DNA of 50,863 nucleotides, from NCBI GenBank assembly GCA_030066085.1, contig JASJCI010000031.1:103626-154488 (forward strand), given 5' to 3'. The translations under genes were made by a program, and so were the position numbers. A model generated the notes under the pieces. It did no database searches, was not told the origin of the DNA, and worked only from the letters and a program-made list of their open reading frames with translations. Position 1 is the first letter of the stretch, and every line of letters starts with the position of its first letter. Shown one piece after another: positions 17,733 through 26,095 of the stretch. The stretch is from Gammaproteobacteria bacterium. GTDB taxonomy: Bacteria > Pseudomonadota > Gammaproteobacteria > GCA-001735895.

Positions 17733-17757
17733 GTCATTTCTGCCGTGCAGAAATGAC
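17733..17757. repeat. Perfect 11-bp inverted repeat next to the LysR start
   Basis: GTCATTTCTGC and GCAGAAATGAC flank a 3-base CGT centre. The repeat ends only 11 bp before the LysR ATG, so in RNA the hairpin would sit against the ribosome binding site. It could be a third REP-like unit or a control element. Confidence 0.6.
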
Positions 17758-17768
17758 GGATTATTGGT

Positions 17769-18683
17769 ATGTACGACTGGAATGACCTGAGGTATTTCCT
17801 GGAGCTGTCGCGGCAGGGCAAGCTGGTGCGCGCGGCGGCGCGCCTGCAGGTCGATCACACCACCGTCAGTCGTCGAATCGGCGCGCTCGAAAAGGAGCTC
17901 GACGTGCGTCTGTTCGATAAGTCACCGCGCGGTTACCAGCTGACCGACGCAGGTCTTAGACTGTTGCCGCTGGCGGAGCGGATCGAGACCGAATCGAACC
18001 GGCTTTACCAGGATATCGCGGGCAAGGACACCCGCCTCGGCGGCACCGTGCGCGTGGCCGCGCCCGAGGCCCTGGGTTCGCAGGTTATCGCGCGCCACGT
18101 CACCGGCTTTCGCCGCGAGCACCCCGGTATCGAAATCGAGCTGGTAGCGGAAACCCGCCGCATGAGCCTGTCGAAGCGCGAAGCCGACATTGCGATCAGC
18201 TTCTCGCGGCCCGAGAGCGGGCGCCTGGTGGCGTGGAAACTGTGCGACTACCGGCTGCGGCTTTACGGCGCACGTGACTATCTCGCGGGCTATCCCGCGA
18301 TCGAATCGATCGACGACCTCGCGGATCACGGTTTCGTGACCTACATCGATGATCTAATCGAAATGCCGGAGCTGCGTTTTTTCGATGCGACCGTCAAAAA
18401 TGCGCGCGTGGTGTTTCGCAGCACCAATGTCAGCGCGCAGTACAACGCGATCCTGGACGGTATCGGCCTCGGTCTCGTCCACTGTTTCATGGCGCAGGCC
18501 GAACCGCGGCTGCAGGTCATTCTGCCGCAGGAGGTGTCGGTCGAGCGTGCCTACTGGCTGGTGGTGCACGAGGATCTGCGAGCGGTGGCCCGCGTCGATG
18601 CGGTGTGTAAATTCCTGACCCGAATTCTCGGCCGCAATCCCGCCCTGATGATGGGCGCACAGGATGGCGCCGCGCGCGGCTAG
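17769..18683 (+). CDS. LysR-family transcriptional regulator
   Basis: A 304-residue regulator. The N-terminal winged helix-turn-helix occupies residues 1-65 (RYFLELSRQGKLVRAAARLQVDHTTVSRRIGALE motif read in pieces). An effector-binding domain follows from about 90 (GTVRVAAPEALG, then LVHCFMAQ). Its position divergent from mmsA suggests that it controls that gene and senses a related metabolite, which is an inference. It converges with the MFS/acyltransferase gene: the two genes share the palindromic CTAG, each using three of these bases as its TAG stop. Confidence 0.93.
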   Translation: MYDWNDLRYFLELSRQGKLVRAAARLQVDHTTVSRRIGALEKELDVRLFDKSPRGYQLTDAGLRLLPLAERIETESNRLYQDIAGKDTRLGGTVRVAAPEALGSQVIARHVTGFRREHPGIEIELVAETRRMSLSKREADIAISFSRPESGRLVAWKLCDYRLRLYGARDYLAGYPAIESIDDLADHGFVTYIDDLIEMPELRFFDATVKNARVVFRSTNVSAQYNAILDGIGLGLVHCFMAQAEPRLQVILPQEVSVERAYWLVVHEDLRAVARVDAVCKFLTRILGRNPALMMGAQDGAARG

Positions 18684-20554
18684 CGTAAGTCGCCGCGCAG
18701 TTCGAGGACCTGTTGCTGCAGTTTTTCCGGCGTTGCATCGGCGGCCTCGATCGGGGTGCCGGCCGCGAGCTCGATACGGCTGAACAGGCCGCGCGGGAAC
18801 CAGCGCGTCATCGCCCGGCCATAGGCGCGGCTGAAAAAGCTGCCCCACAGGCCGCGTAATGCCAACGGCACGACCGGTACCGGGTTGCGTTCGAGGATTC
18901 GCGTGATGCCGGGGCGAAAGTTTTGCAGTTCGCCGTCCTCGGTCAATTGTCCCTCGGGAAAAATGGCGACTATTTCACCGTCATCCAGTGCTGCCGCGAC
19001 CTGGTCGAAGGCCCGTTCCATCATCTCCGGATCCTCGCGTGCACCGGCGATCGGAATCGCGCCGGCCGTTTTGAAAATGAACGACAGCACCGGCAGGCGA
19101 AAAATCTGGTAATACATGACGAACCGAATCGGTCGACGTACACAGCCCGCGAGTACCAGTGCATCGATGAAGCTGACATGGTTGCAGACCAGCACTGCCG
19201 GCCCGGTCTCGGGAATCCGGCCAAGGGCCGATTTCTTCACCCGGTACAGGGTGTGCACCAGCAGCCATACCAGCAGGCGCATAATGAACTCGGGCACCAG
19301 CATGAAAATAAACGCAACCACGGCAATGTTCATCAGCGCCATTATCAGGAACAGCATCGGGATCGTAACGCCGGTACCCAGGGCGAACAGGCCATAGGCT
19401 GCCGCCGCCACCATGAAAAGCGCATTGAGTACGTTGGTGGCCGCTATGATCCGCGAACGTTTGCGCACCTCGCTGCGCTGCTGTATCAGCGCGTAGAGTG
19501 GCACGATGTACATGCCGCCTGATACACCGAGCATGACGATGTCGAAACACACGCGCAGGCTCGAGCCGCGCGCGAGGAAATCAGCAACGCCTATCAGTAC
19601 GTCGCCCACGGCGAGGTCCTGGCTGAAGTAGATATCGATACCGAAAACCGTCAGTCCGAGCGCGCCGAGAGGCACCAGCCCGATTTCGACCGTTCGTCCC
19701 GAAAGCCTTTCGCAAAGAAAGGAGCCTGCGCCGATGCCGATCGAAAACAGCGCCAGCAGCAAGATATAGACGTCGGACCCGCCGCCCAGCTCGAAACGAA
19801 CGTAGTTTGGCAATTGCGTGGTGTAGGTAAACCCGCTGAACCAGAACCACGAAATCCCCATGATGGCGTAAAACACGGTCGTGTCTTCGCGCGCGTCGCG
19901 CATGATCTGGACGATCTGGACAGGGATGTTGTAACTGATCCTGAGTTCCGGATCGCCGGCTTCGAGCCGCGGCACGCCCAGGCTCGCCCAGTATCCGAGC
20001 AGCGCGGTGCCCACGACCGCGGCGCCGATCGCGACGGTACCCAAATCAGATACCAGCGTCGTGCCCAGGACCAGTCCCATCAGGATCGCCAGGAAGGTGC
20101 CGGCTTCGACCATCGCGTTACCGCCTATCAACTCCCGGCTGTCCAGTGCCTGCGGCAGCAGGCTGTACTTGACCGGGCCGAACAGTGCCGACTGCAGACC
20201 CATCAGGAACAGGATCGACACCAGCATGATCGGACTTTGCAGCAGGAATGCGACTGCACCGAGCAGCATGATACCGACCTCGAGCAGCTTGACCCGCCTG
20301 ATCAGCATCGATTTTTCGAGCTTGTCGGCGAGCTGGCCCGCGATCGGCGAAAACAGGAAGAACGGCAGGATGAACAGGCCGCCGGCGATGTTGACCAGCA
20401 TGTTGCTATCGGCGCGCGATACGTTCGGCGCGACGAACACGACGAAGGTCGCAAATCCGTTGCGATAAAGATTGTCGTTGAATGCGCCCAGTAACTGCGT
20501 CAGGAAAAACGGACGGAATCGTCGAGTCCCGAGTAGTGCGAACGAGTCGGCCAT
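18680..20554 (-). CDS. MFS transporter (LplT-like) fused to PlsC-type acyltransferase
   Basis: A 624-residue fusion. Residues 1 to about 420 form a major facilitator transporter with about twelve hydrophobic segments (N-terminus RRFRPFFLTQLLGAFNDNLYR, shown here in part). Residues of about 430-624 form a lysophospholipid acyltransferase: NHVSFID (H-x4-D catalytic motif), FPEGQLTEDG (substrate site) and PVVPLALRG. In E. coli, LplT flips lysophospholipids and Aas re-acylates them. Here transporter and acyltransferase are one chain, without the AMP-ligase domain of Aas. The likely role is membrane phospholipid repair at the inner membrane; an acyl-ACP or acyl-CoA donor would be needed. Confidence 0.88.
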   Translation of the reverse strand: MADSFALLGTRRFRPFFLTQLLGAFNDNLYRNGFATFVVFVAPNVSRADSNMLVNIAGGLFILPFFLFSPIAGQLADKLEKSMLIRRVKLLEVGIMLLGAVAFLLQSPIMLVSILFLMGLQSALFGPVKYSLLPQALDSRELIGGNAMVEAGTFLAILMGLVLGTTLVSDLGTVAIGAAVVGTALLGYWASLGVPRLEAGDPELRISYNIPVQIVQIMRDAREDTTVFYAIMGISWFWFSGFTYTTQLPNYVRFELGGGSDVYILLLALFSIGIGAGSFLCERLSGRTVEIGLVPLGALGLTVFGIDIYFSQDLAVGDVLIGVADFLARGSSLRVCFDIVMLGVSGGMYIVPLYALIQQRSEVRKRSRIIAATNVLNALFMVAAAAYGLFALGTGVTIPMLFLIMALMNIAVVAFIFMLVPEFIMRLLVWLLVHTLYRVKKSALGRIPETGPAVLVCNHVSFIDALVLAGCVRRPIRFVMYYQIFRLPVLSFIFKTAGAIPIAGAREDPEMMERAFDQVAAALDDGEIVAIFPEGQLTEDGELQNFRPGITRILERNPVPVVPLALRGLWGSFFSRAYGRAMTRWFPRGLFSRIELAAGTPIEAADATPEKLQQQVLELRGDLR

Positions 20555-20668
20555 GGCGGCAGGCTAAAAGAATGTGACTCGGTGCGCAATTGTTCCTACA
20601 ATGTTTTCGCCACCGCCTGCGCTCCGCGGCGTCGGCCCCGTCGAACAGAACCTGAACCGGAGAGCGTC

Positions 20669-20956
20669 ATGGCGAACGAAGGCTACCACGAACCGATCGA
20701 AGAACTGAGTGACGAAACCCGCGACATGCACCGGGCGATTACCTCGCTGATGGAAGAGCTGGAAGCGGTGGACTGGTATAACCAGCGGGTCGATGCCTGC
20801 AAGGACGAAACCCTCAAGGCGATCCTCGAACACAATCGCGACGAGGAAAAGGAGCATGCGGCCATGGTGCTCGAGTGGATTCGCCGCCGAGACCCGACTT
20901 TCAGCGCCGAATTGAAGGATTTCCTGTTTACCGACAAACCTTTGACGCACGACTGA
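20669..20956 (+). CDS. Encapsulin-type ferritin-like protein (EncFtn), short and without a nearby shell gene
   Basis: 95 residues from MANEGYHEP; AGAG lies before the ATG. Similarity to Rhodospirillum rubrum EncFtn, recalled from memory, is strong (MEELEAVDWY, HNRDEEKEHAAM). Those proteins form iron-oxidising decamers inside encapsulin cages. The residues of the ferroxidase and entry sites are all present: E29, E30, E32, W36, Y37, E60 and H63. Encapsulated relatives carry a C-terminal targeting peptide; this one ends at KPLTHD right after the ferritin helices, and no other frame downstream supplies one. No encapsulin gene is in the window. The gene stands between a divergent MFS/PlsC gene and a kinase. 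It may be a free ferritin or may act with a shell encoded elsewhere. Confidence 0.85.
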   Translation: MANEGYHEPIEELSDETRDMHRAITSLMEELEAVDWYNQRVDACKDETLKAILEHNRDEEKEHAAMVLEWIRRRDPTFSAELKDFLFTDKPLTHD

Positions 20957-21086
20957 GCCAGGCCGGCAAAATGCCCTGTTCTGGCGTCGCCAAAGCCGCG
21001 GCCATGCAGCTGGTTGCGTGAATCGCGAGACCCGGTTCACGCTACGACCACGAGGCGCCAAAACCACAAGCAATCTGGCCTGAATA

Positions 21087-21125
21087 AGCTATATAGAATC
21101 CATTGGCTGCACGGTTTCTATAGCT
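21087..21125. promoter_or_regulatory. Imperfect inverted repeat before the CHASE2 kinase
   Basis: AGCTATATAGAA (21087-21098) and TTCTATAGCT (21116-21125) are complementary apart from a 2-base insertion. The right arm ends 8 bp before the ATG of the kinase. Possible operator or 5' leader hairpin; also consistent with an AT-rich promoter. Weak evidence. Confidence 0.35.
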
Positions 21126-21133
21126 AGGCTTGA

Positions 21134-23662
21134 ATGCGTTTTAACAAACCCTGGATCACACGCGACTGGTTCATCGGACTGGTCCTGACGATGCTGTTCC
21201 TCGCTTTCGCGGAACTCGGCGTCTTCAGTACGTTGGATCGCGGCGCCTACAATCTCGGGGTCAAGTTTTCCAGCGCGCGCGAACCGCACGAGGACGTGGT
21301 CGTCATCGCCATCGACGATAAATCGATCCAGGCACTCGGCGCCTGGCCCTGGTCGCGCGACGTGCTTGCTGAAACCACCAAGCTGCTGAGCAAGGCCAAA
21401 CCGAGCGTAATCGGCTACAACATGCCGCTCGACAGCCCCCAGTACGAGATCGGTCTGGAATCCCTGGCGCAGCTGCGCACCACCTTGCGCAAGGAAAAGA
21501 AACTGAGCCGCAACGTCAACCGCGCGCTGCGGCGCACCGAGTCAGCCCTGTTCGGTGACGACAATCTCGCTTCCAGTTTCAAAAAAGGCGGCCGCATCGT
21601 GCTGGCGATGCCGTATATCCCCGCGACCAGTCCTGCACCCGGCCTGACCGCGTCGCTGCCAAAACACATACAAAGGTTTTCGCTGGCCAACGTGCGTATC
21701 AACGGTGGCCATGAATTCGGCGATCGTTCCCCGCAGGTAACCCGGGCCGATGCGATCTTCCCGCCGATCGACAAGCTCGCAAGACAGGTTGGGGGCGTGG
21801 GCGTGGTCAGCTTCGCCGAGCACTTCAACAGCGAGCCGTTGATCGTGCAGTACGGCAACGAGTTTCTGCCGTCCTTCCCGTTGATGGTCGTGACCCGCAG
21901 CAAGGGCTTGTCGATGCAGCACATCGAATCACGCACCAGTATCAGCCCGATGCTCGGCGGCAAGGATCTCGGCGCCGACATCGACTTTCGCATCTACCCG
22001 CGTTTTTACGACGATCGCGCTGGTAAATCCGCGTTCCGGGTTTACTCGTTGATCGACGTGCTCGACGGCAGCGTCGGCCTGGGTCAGTTTCGCGACAAGA
22101 TCATCCTGGTCGGCCTGACCTCGCCACGCCTCGCGCAGCCGCGCGTCACCCCGGCCGGCAACCTGATATCGCCGACACTCGCTGCCGCGCACAGCGTATC
22201 CAGCCTGCTCAACGGCGATCTTTACCAGCTGCCCGAATGGGCTGACTGGGCCCTGCGCGGGATCATTGCCGTGATCGGCCTCTACCTGATGTTCGTGCTG
22301 GGCCGTTTCCGTACCAATACCGCGATGTTCCTCAGCCTGTTCCTCGTGGTCATGATTTTCAATGCGCACTTCATCCTGATGAGCTCGCAGGCGCTGTGGT
22401 TGCCGATGATGACCGCGGTGGTCATGATTATTTTCGGGCACCTGTTGCTGGGCACCCGGCATTACTTCAATGCGCGCCTGCAACTGGTGCAGCAGGATCT
22501 GTCCGCGGCCAATCGTCAGCTTGGCGAGTCGCTGCATTCGCAGGGCAAACTCGACCAGGCGTTCGACCGCTTTCGCAGCTGTCTGCCGGATGCCTCCCTG
22601 CTGGGACAGGTTTACAACCTGGGCCTGGACTACGAGCGCAAGCGCCAGTTCAACAAGGCGGCCAAGGTCTTCAACTTCATCAACGATCACGATCCCAAGT
22701 ACGGGGACGTACCCCAGCGCATCGAGCAAAACGAACAGGCTGCGAATACCGTGGTGCTGTCGGGGCGCGATACCAACGGGCCCGGGCCTACGCTGATATC
22801 GAGCAAGGAAGGCATCCAGAAGCCCAAGCTCGGTCGCTACCAGATCGACGCCGAGATCGGCAAGGGTGCGATGGGCATGGTCTATCTCGGCCACGACGAC
22901 AAGATCGGCCGTACCGTGGCGATCAAGACGATGATGCTGGGTGACGACATCGACGATGACATGCGTGACGAAGTGCGCAACCGCTTCTTTCGCGAGGCGG
23001 AAGCCGCCGGGCGTCTCGACCACCCCAATATCGTGACCGTGTACGATGTCGGCGAGGAGCAGGACCTGGCCTATATCGCGATGGATTTCCTCAAGGGTAA
23101 AAACCTGACGAGCTACTGCACACCCAAGGGCCTGCTGCCGGTCAGCGAGGTGTTCCACATCATCAGCAACATGGCCAAGGCGCTGGACTATGCGCACCAG
23201 CAGCACGTCGTGCATCGCGACATCAAGCCGGCCAATATCATCTACGATCGCGAAAAACGTCTCGCCAAGATCACCGATTTCGGCGTTGCCTGCCTGACCG
23301 ATGCCAGCAAGACCAAGACCGGTACCGTGCTCGGCAGTCCCTATTACATGTCACCCGAGCAGCTCGCCGGCAAAAAGGTCGACGGCCGGGCCGACCTGTT
23401 TTCGCTTGGCGTTACGCTCTACCAGATGTTGAGCGGCGAACTGCCCTTCAAGGGCGATTCCATCGCCAACCTGATGTACAACATCGCCAATGAAAAACAT
23501 CCGGATATCCGTCGCTTCCGCTCCGACCTGCCGAACTGCGTCACCAACATCATCAACAAGTCGCTGCAGAAAGAAGCCGCCGAACGTTACCAGGGCGGCA
23601 AGCAAATGGCCGCGGCCATGCTGCGCTGCCAGGAACATATCAGGGAAATGGAAGCTGCCTGA
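21134..23662 (+). CDS. CHASE2-domain membrane Ser/Thr protein kinase
   Basis: 842 residues. An N-terminal membrane anchor (about residues 13-33) is followed by an extracytoplasmic CHASE2 sensor domain (about 45-360; starts DVVVIAIDDKSIQALG, ends near IILVGLTSP). Three hydrophobic segments occupy about 373-440. A tetratricopeptide-like helical linker spans about 455-530 (GKLDQAFDRFR, NKAAKVFNFI). A Hanks-type kinase fills about 570-835: GKGAMGMVYLG (P-loop), AIKTMM (Lys), HRDIKPANI (catalytic loop), DFGVA, and SPYYMSPEQLAG (activation segment). It is catalytically complete. No PP2C phosphatase partner is adjacent. It would link an envelope signal to phosphorylation in the cytoplasm. Confidence 0.93.
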   Translation: MRFNKPWITRDWFIGLVLTMLFLAFAELGVFSTLDRGAYNLGVKFSSAREPHEDVVVIAIDDKSIQALGAWPWSRDVLAETTKLLSKAKPSVIGYNMPLDSPQYEIGLESLAQLRTTLRKEKKLSRNVNRALRRTESALFGDDNLASSFKKGGRIVLAMPYIPATSPAPGLTASLPKHIQRFSLANVRINGGHEFGDRSPQVTRADAIFPPIDKLARQVGGVGVVSFAEHFNSEPLIVQYGNEFLPSFPLMVVTRSKGLSMQHIESRTSISPMLGGKDLGADIDFRIYPRFYDDRAGKSAFRVYSLIDVLDGSVGLGQFRDKIILVGLTSPRLAQPRVTPAGNLISPTLAAAHSVSSLLNGDLYQLPEWADWALRGIIAVIGLYLMFVLGRFRTNTAMFLSLFLVVMIFNAHFILMSSQALWLPMMTAVVMIIFGHLLLGTRHYFNARLQLVQQDLSAANRQLGESLHSQGKLDQAFDRFRSCLPDASLLGQVYNLGLDYERKRQFNKAAKVFNFINDHDPKYGDVPQRIEQNEQAANTVVLSGRDTNGPGPTLISSKEGIQKPKLGRYQIDAEIGKGAMGMVYLGHDDKIGRTVAIKTMMLGDDIDDDMRDEVRNRFFREAEAAGRLDHPNIVTVYDVGEEQDLAYIAMDFLKGKNLTSYCTPKGLLPVSEVFHIISNMAKALDYAHQQHVVHRDIKPANIIYDREKRLAKITDFGVACLTDASKTKTGTVLGSPYYMSPEQLAGKKVDGRADLFSLGVTLYQMLSGELPFKGDSIANLMYNIANEKHPDIRRFRSDLPNCVTNIINKSLQKEAAERYQGGKQMAAAMLRCQEHIREMEAA

Positions 23663-23690
23663 GCGGGCGCCCGCCGCTGCCTGCCGCAAT

Positions 23691-25115
23691 TCAGCCAAGC
23701 GCCTTGAAGCGCGCCAGCGCGCGTTCGCGGGTCATCTTCAGATCGAGTATCGGTCGCGGGTAGTCTTCGCCCAGGCGCAGGTTGGCTGCCGCCAGCGTGG
23801 CGGCATCGGCTTGCCAGGGCTTGTGTCGCCAGCGCGGTGGCAGACCGGCGAGCTCGGGGCAGTAGCGCGCAATGTATTCGCCGTCACGATCGAACTTTTC
23901 GCTCTGCAGCAGGGGATTGAAGATCCGGAAGTAGGGCGCGGCATCGGCACCGGAGCCCGCGCACCACTGCCAGCTCGCGGAATTACTGGCAAGATCGGCA
24001 TCGACCAGGCAGTCCCAGAACCAGCGTTCACCCTCGCGCCAGTGCAGCAGCAGGTTTTTGACCAGGAACGAAGCCACGATCATGCGTACGCGATTGTGCA
24101 TGTAGCCGGTCTGCCAGAGTTCGCGCATGCCGGCGTCGACGATCGGGTAACCGGTCTGCCCACGCTGCCAGGCGCGCAGCCCCTCGGCGTCGGACTCCCA
24201 GGCAAAGGCGTCGAAGCGATTGTTGAAATTCGCTTCCGGTAGCTGCGGGAAGTGATACAGCAGGTGATAGGAAAACTCGCGCCAGCCGAGTTCGCGCAGA
24301 AAGCCGTCGACACCGTCGTCGTTGGCTTCGAAGCGCGCCTGGTCGGCGCGCTGCCATGCCTGCCGCGGCGACAGTTCGCCAAAATGTAAATGCGGCGAAA
24401 GGCGGGAGGTGCCCGGTTGTGCCGGGAAGTCCCGCAGCTGCTGGTAGTCGCCGACCATGGCTACGCAAAATTCCTCCAGCCTGGCCGCGGCGCCGGCTTC
24501 GCCTGGCTGCCAGTGCGCCAGCATCGGCGTGTGCCAGTCCACGCTGGAGAGCAGGTCGAGGTCATCGACCGTGCCGGCGGCGCTCAGCGCGTCGCGGTAG
24601 AGCTCGAGCCGTTCCGGAGCCGGCAGTGGTGCCGGCGGTGGTGCCGCGCGCAGGCAGCCCTTTTTCCAGAACGGGGTAAAAACCCGGTAGGGGCCACCGC
24701 TTTCCTTCTCGATTTCCCAGGGTTCCCACAGCAGCGACGCGTTGAAGCTGCGGCAATCCAGCCCGGCGTCGATCAGCGTCTGCTTGATGCGCGTGTCGCG
24801 TTCTCGCCGCCAGGGCTCGTAACACCGATTCCAGTAAACCGCCGTTACCGGCAAGTCGCGCGTCAGTTTTGCCAGCACGTCACCGGCGTCACCGGCGAAG
24901 CAGCGCAGGCCAGCGTCGAGCGACCGGTCCAGGCTCGACAGCGAGCGGTGCAGCCAGGCGCGGCTGGCTGCACCGCGGGCCCAGTCGCCCGCACCGGCGT
25001 CGTCGAGTATGTAAATCGGCAGTACCCGCGCGTGCTCCGCCGCGGCGCGCAGCGCCGGGTTGTCGACAAGGCGCAGGTCCTGGCGGAACCAGGCGATGGC
25101 GATATCGTTGCTCAT
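23691..25115 (-). CDS. phrB: Deoxyribodipyrimidine photolyase (class I CPD type)
   Basis: Light-driven repair of UV-induced cyclobutane pyrimidine dimers. The protein has 474 residues. The N-terminal antenna-binding domain begins IAWFRQDLRLVDNPAL. The C-terminal FAD domain contains TSRLSPHLHFGELSPRQ, WREFSYHLLYHFP, and SASWQWCAGSGADAAPYFRIFNP, diagnostic for class I photolyases. It lies 7 bp after the DUF523-DUF1722 gene and is the last gene of the operon led by the ECF sigma factor. Photolyase is a classic target of ChrR-linked sigma factors responding to singlet oxygen. Confidence 0.95.
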   Translation of the reverse strand: MSNDIAIAWFRQDLRLVDNPALRAAAEHARVLPIYILDDAGAGDWARGAASRAWLHRSLSSLDRSLDAGLRCFAGDAGDVLAKLTRDLPVTAVYWNRCYEPWRRERDTRIKQTLIDAGLDCRSFNASLLWEPWEIEKESGGPYRVFTPFWKKGCLRAAPPPAPLPAPERLELYRDALSAAGTVDDLDLLSSVDWHTPMLAHWQPGEAGAAARLEEFCVAMVGDYQQLRDFPAQPGTSRLSPHLHFGELSPRQAWQRADQARFEANDDGVDGFLRELGWREFSYHLLYHFPQLPEANFNNRFDAFAWESDAEGLRAWQRGQTGYPIVDAGMRELWQTGYMHNRVRMIVASFLVKNLLLHWREGERWFWDCLVDADLASNSASWQWCAGSGADAAPYFRIFNPLLQSEKFDRDGEYIARYCPELAGLPPRWRHKPWQADAATLAAANLRLGEDYPRPILDLKMTRERALARFKALG

Positions 25116-25122
25116 GTACAGC

Positions 25123-26076
25123 TCAGAGGGAGTTCAGCAGCATCAGCTCGTCCGGATGCGGCCGCATGTAATAGGAGCGATCGATATAGGGATCGGGACT
25201 CTTGCGGAAGTGATGGCGTAGCAGCGTGATCGGTACGATCAGCGGCAGCTGTCCTCGTCGGTAGCGTTCGATGGTGTCGCTCAGCTCCTGCTTGTCATCG
25301 CGGTCGAGATCATGCTTGAGGTAACCGCGGATGTGCTCCAGTACATTGACGTGGTTGGAGCGCTTGGCATTGATTTTCAGGATTTGCATCAATGCTTCGA
25401 GGTAACGCCCGGCATAATCCTCGAGCGAACCCTGGTGTGCCTCGGACAACTCGCGGCCTAGTTTGCGCGCGCGGTCCTGGTTGTGGCTGAACAGGATCAG
25501 CTTGTGGCGCGCGTGGAATTCGGTCAGCGCTTTCCACGACAGGCCGGCCTCGACCATGTCATGCCAGCGTTTGTAGATATAGACGCGCTTGACGAAGCTT
25601 TCGCGCAGGACCGGGTCGCCGAGCCGTCCTTCCTCCTCGACCGGCAGGTTGGGGAAGTTTTCCATCAGGGTGCGCGTGTACAGGCCGACGCCCTGGCGCT
25701 GCGCCTGGCCGTTGCGGTAAACCCGCACGCGCTCCATGCCGCAGCTGGGGGAGTCTTTCTTGACGATATAACCGAAGGTTTGCGCGTGCCAGTCGCGTTG
25801 CGCGTGGGCGCTGTCGATTAGCTCGCGGGTGACGTCAAGGCCCGGATCCTTGACGCCGACCGCGCTGATGATTTCGCCGTCGCCGGCGAGATGAATGGTC
25901 TGACGCGGGACGCCGAGGCCGATGGCCATCTCAGGGCAAAACGGCCGAAAACGGAAATACTGGCCGAGCGTATCGATGATGTACCGATTCTGCTTGTGCC
26001 CGCCGTCGAAACGAACTTTTTCGCCGAGCAGGCAACTGCTTACGCCGACCAGTATCCTCTCGTGCTCTTCGACCAC
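25123..26076 (-). CDS. DUF523-DUF1722 protein (TudS-like N-terminal domain)
   Basis: 317 residues with two domains. DUF523 spans about residues 6-150 and has three conserved cysteines: C15 (VSSCLLG), C47 (PFCPEM) and C112 (SPSCGM). DUF1722 spans about 190-315 (YbgA-like; KLILFSHNQD, RRGQLPLIVPITLLRHH). DUF523 proteins named TudS are iron-sulfur thiouracil desulfurases that use three Cys to hold a [4Fe-4S] cluster; the cysteines here fit. DUF1722 is uncharacterised but often accompanies photolyases. Position between anti-sigma factor and photolyase implies a role in light or oxidative damage, possibly of thio-modified nucleobases (inference). Confidence 0.88.
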   Translation of the reverse strand: MVEEHERILVGVSSCLLGEKVRFDGGHKQNRYIIDTLGQYFRFRPFCPEMAIGLGVPRQTIHLAGDGEIISAVGVKDPGLDVTRELIDSAHAQRDWHAQTFGYIVKKDSPSCGMERVRVYRNGQAQRQGVGLYTRTLMENFPNLPVEEEGRLGDPVLRESFVKRVYIYKRWHDMVEAGLSWKALTEFHARHKLILFSHNQDRARKLGRELSEAHQGSLEDYAGRYLEALMQILKINAKRSNHVNVLEHIRGYLKHDLDRDDKQELSDTIERYRRGQLPLIVPITLLRHHFRKSPDPYIDRSYYMRPHPDELMLLNSL

Positions 26077-26095
26077 CGCGCTCCGCTGTCCCCGA

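Larger units (their letters stand above)
17458..17768. other. Divergent intergenic region with three palindromic units
   Basis: 311 bp between mmsA and the LysR gene. The mmsA-proximal 110 bp is AT-rich and should hold the mmsA promoter and any LysR box (I could not pick one T-N11-A site over others). The remainder holds three inverted repeats listed separately. I see no small gene here. Confidence 0.7.

Noticed and set aside
20957-21133. Possible C-terminal encapsulin-targeting extension of the ferritin by frameshift or read-through
   Set aside because: The three frames after the stop were read; none gives a targeting-like LTVGSL sequence, and all end or lose resemblance quickly.
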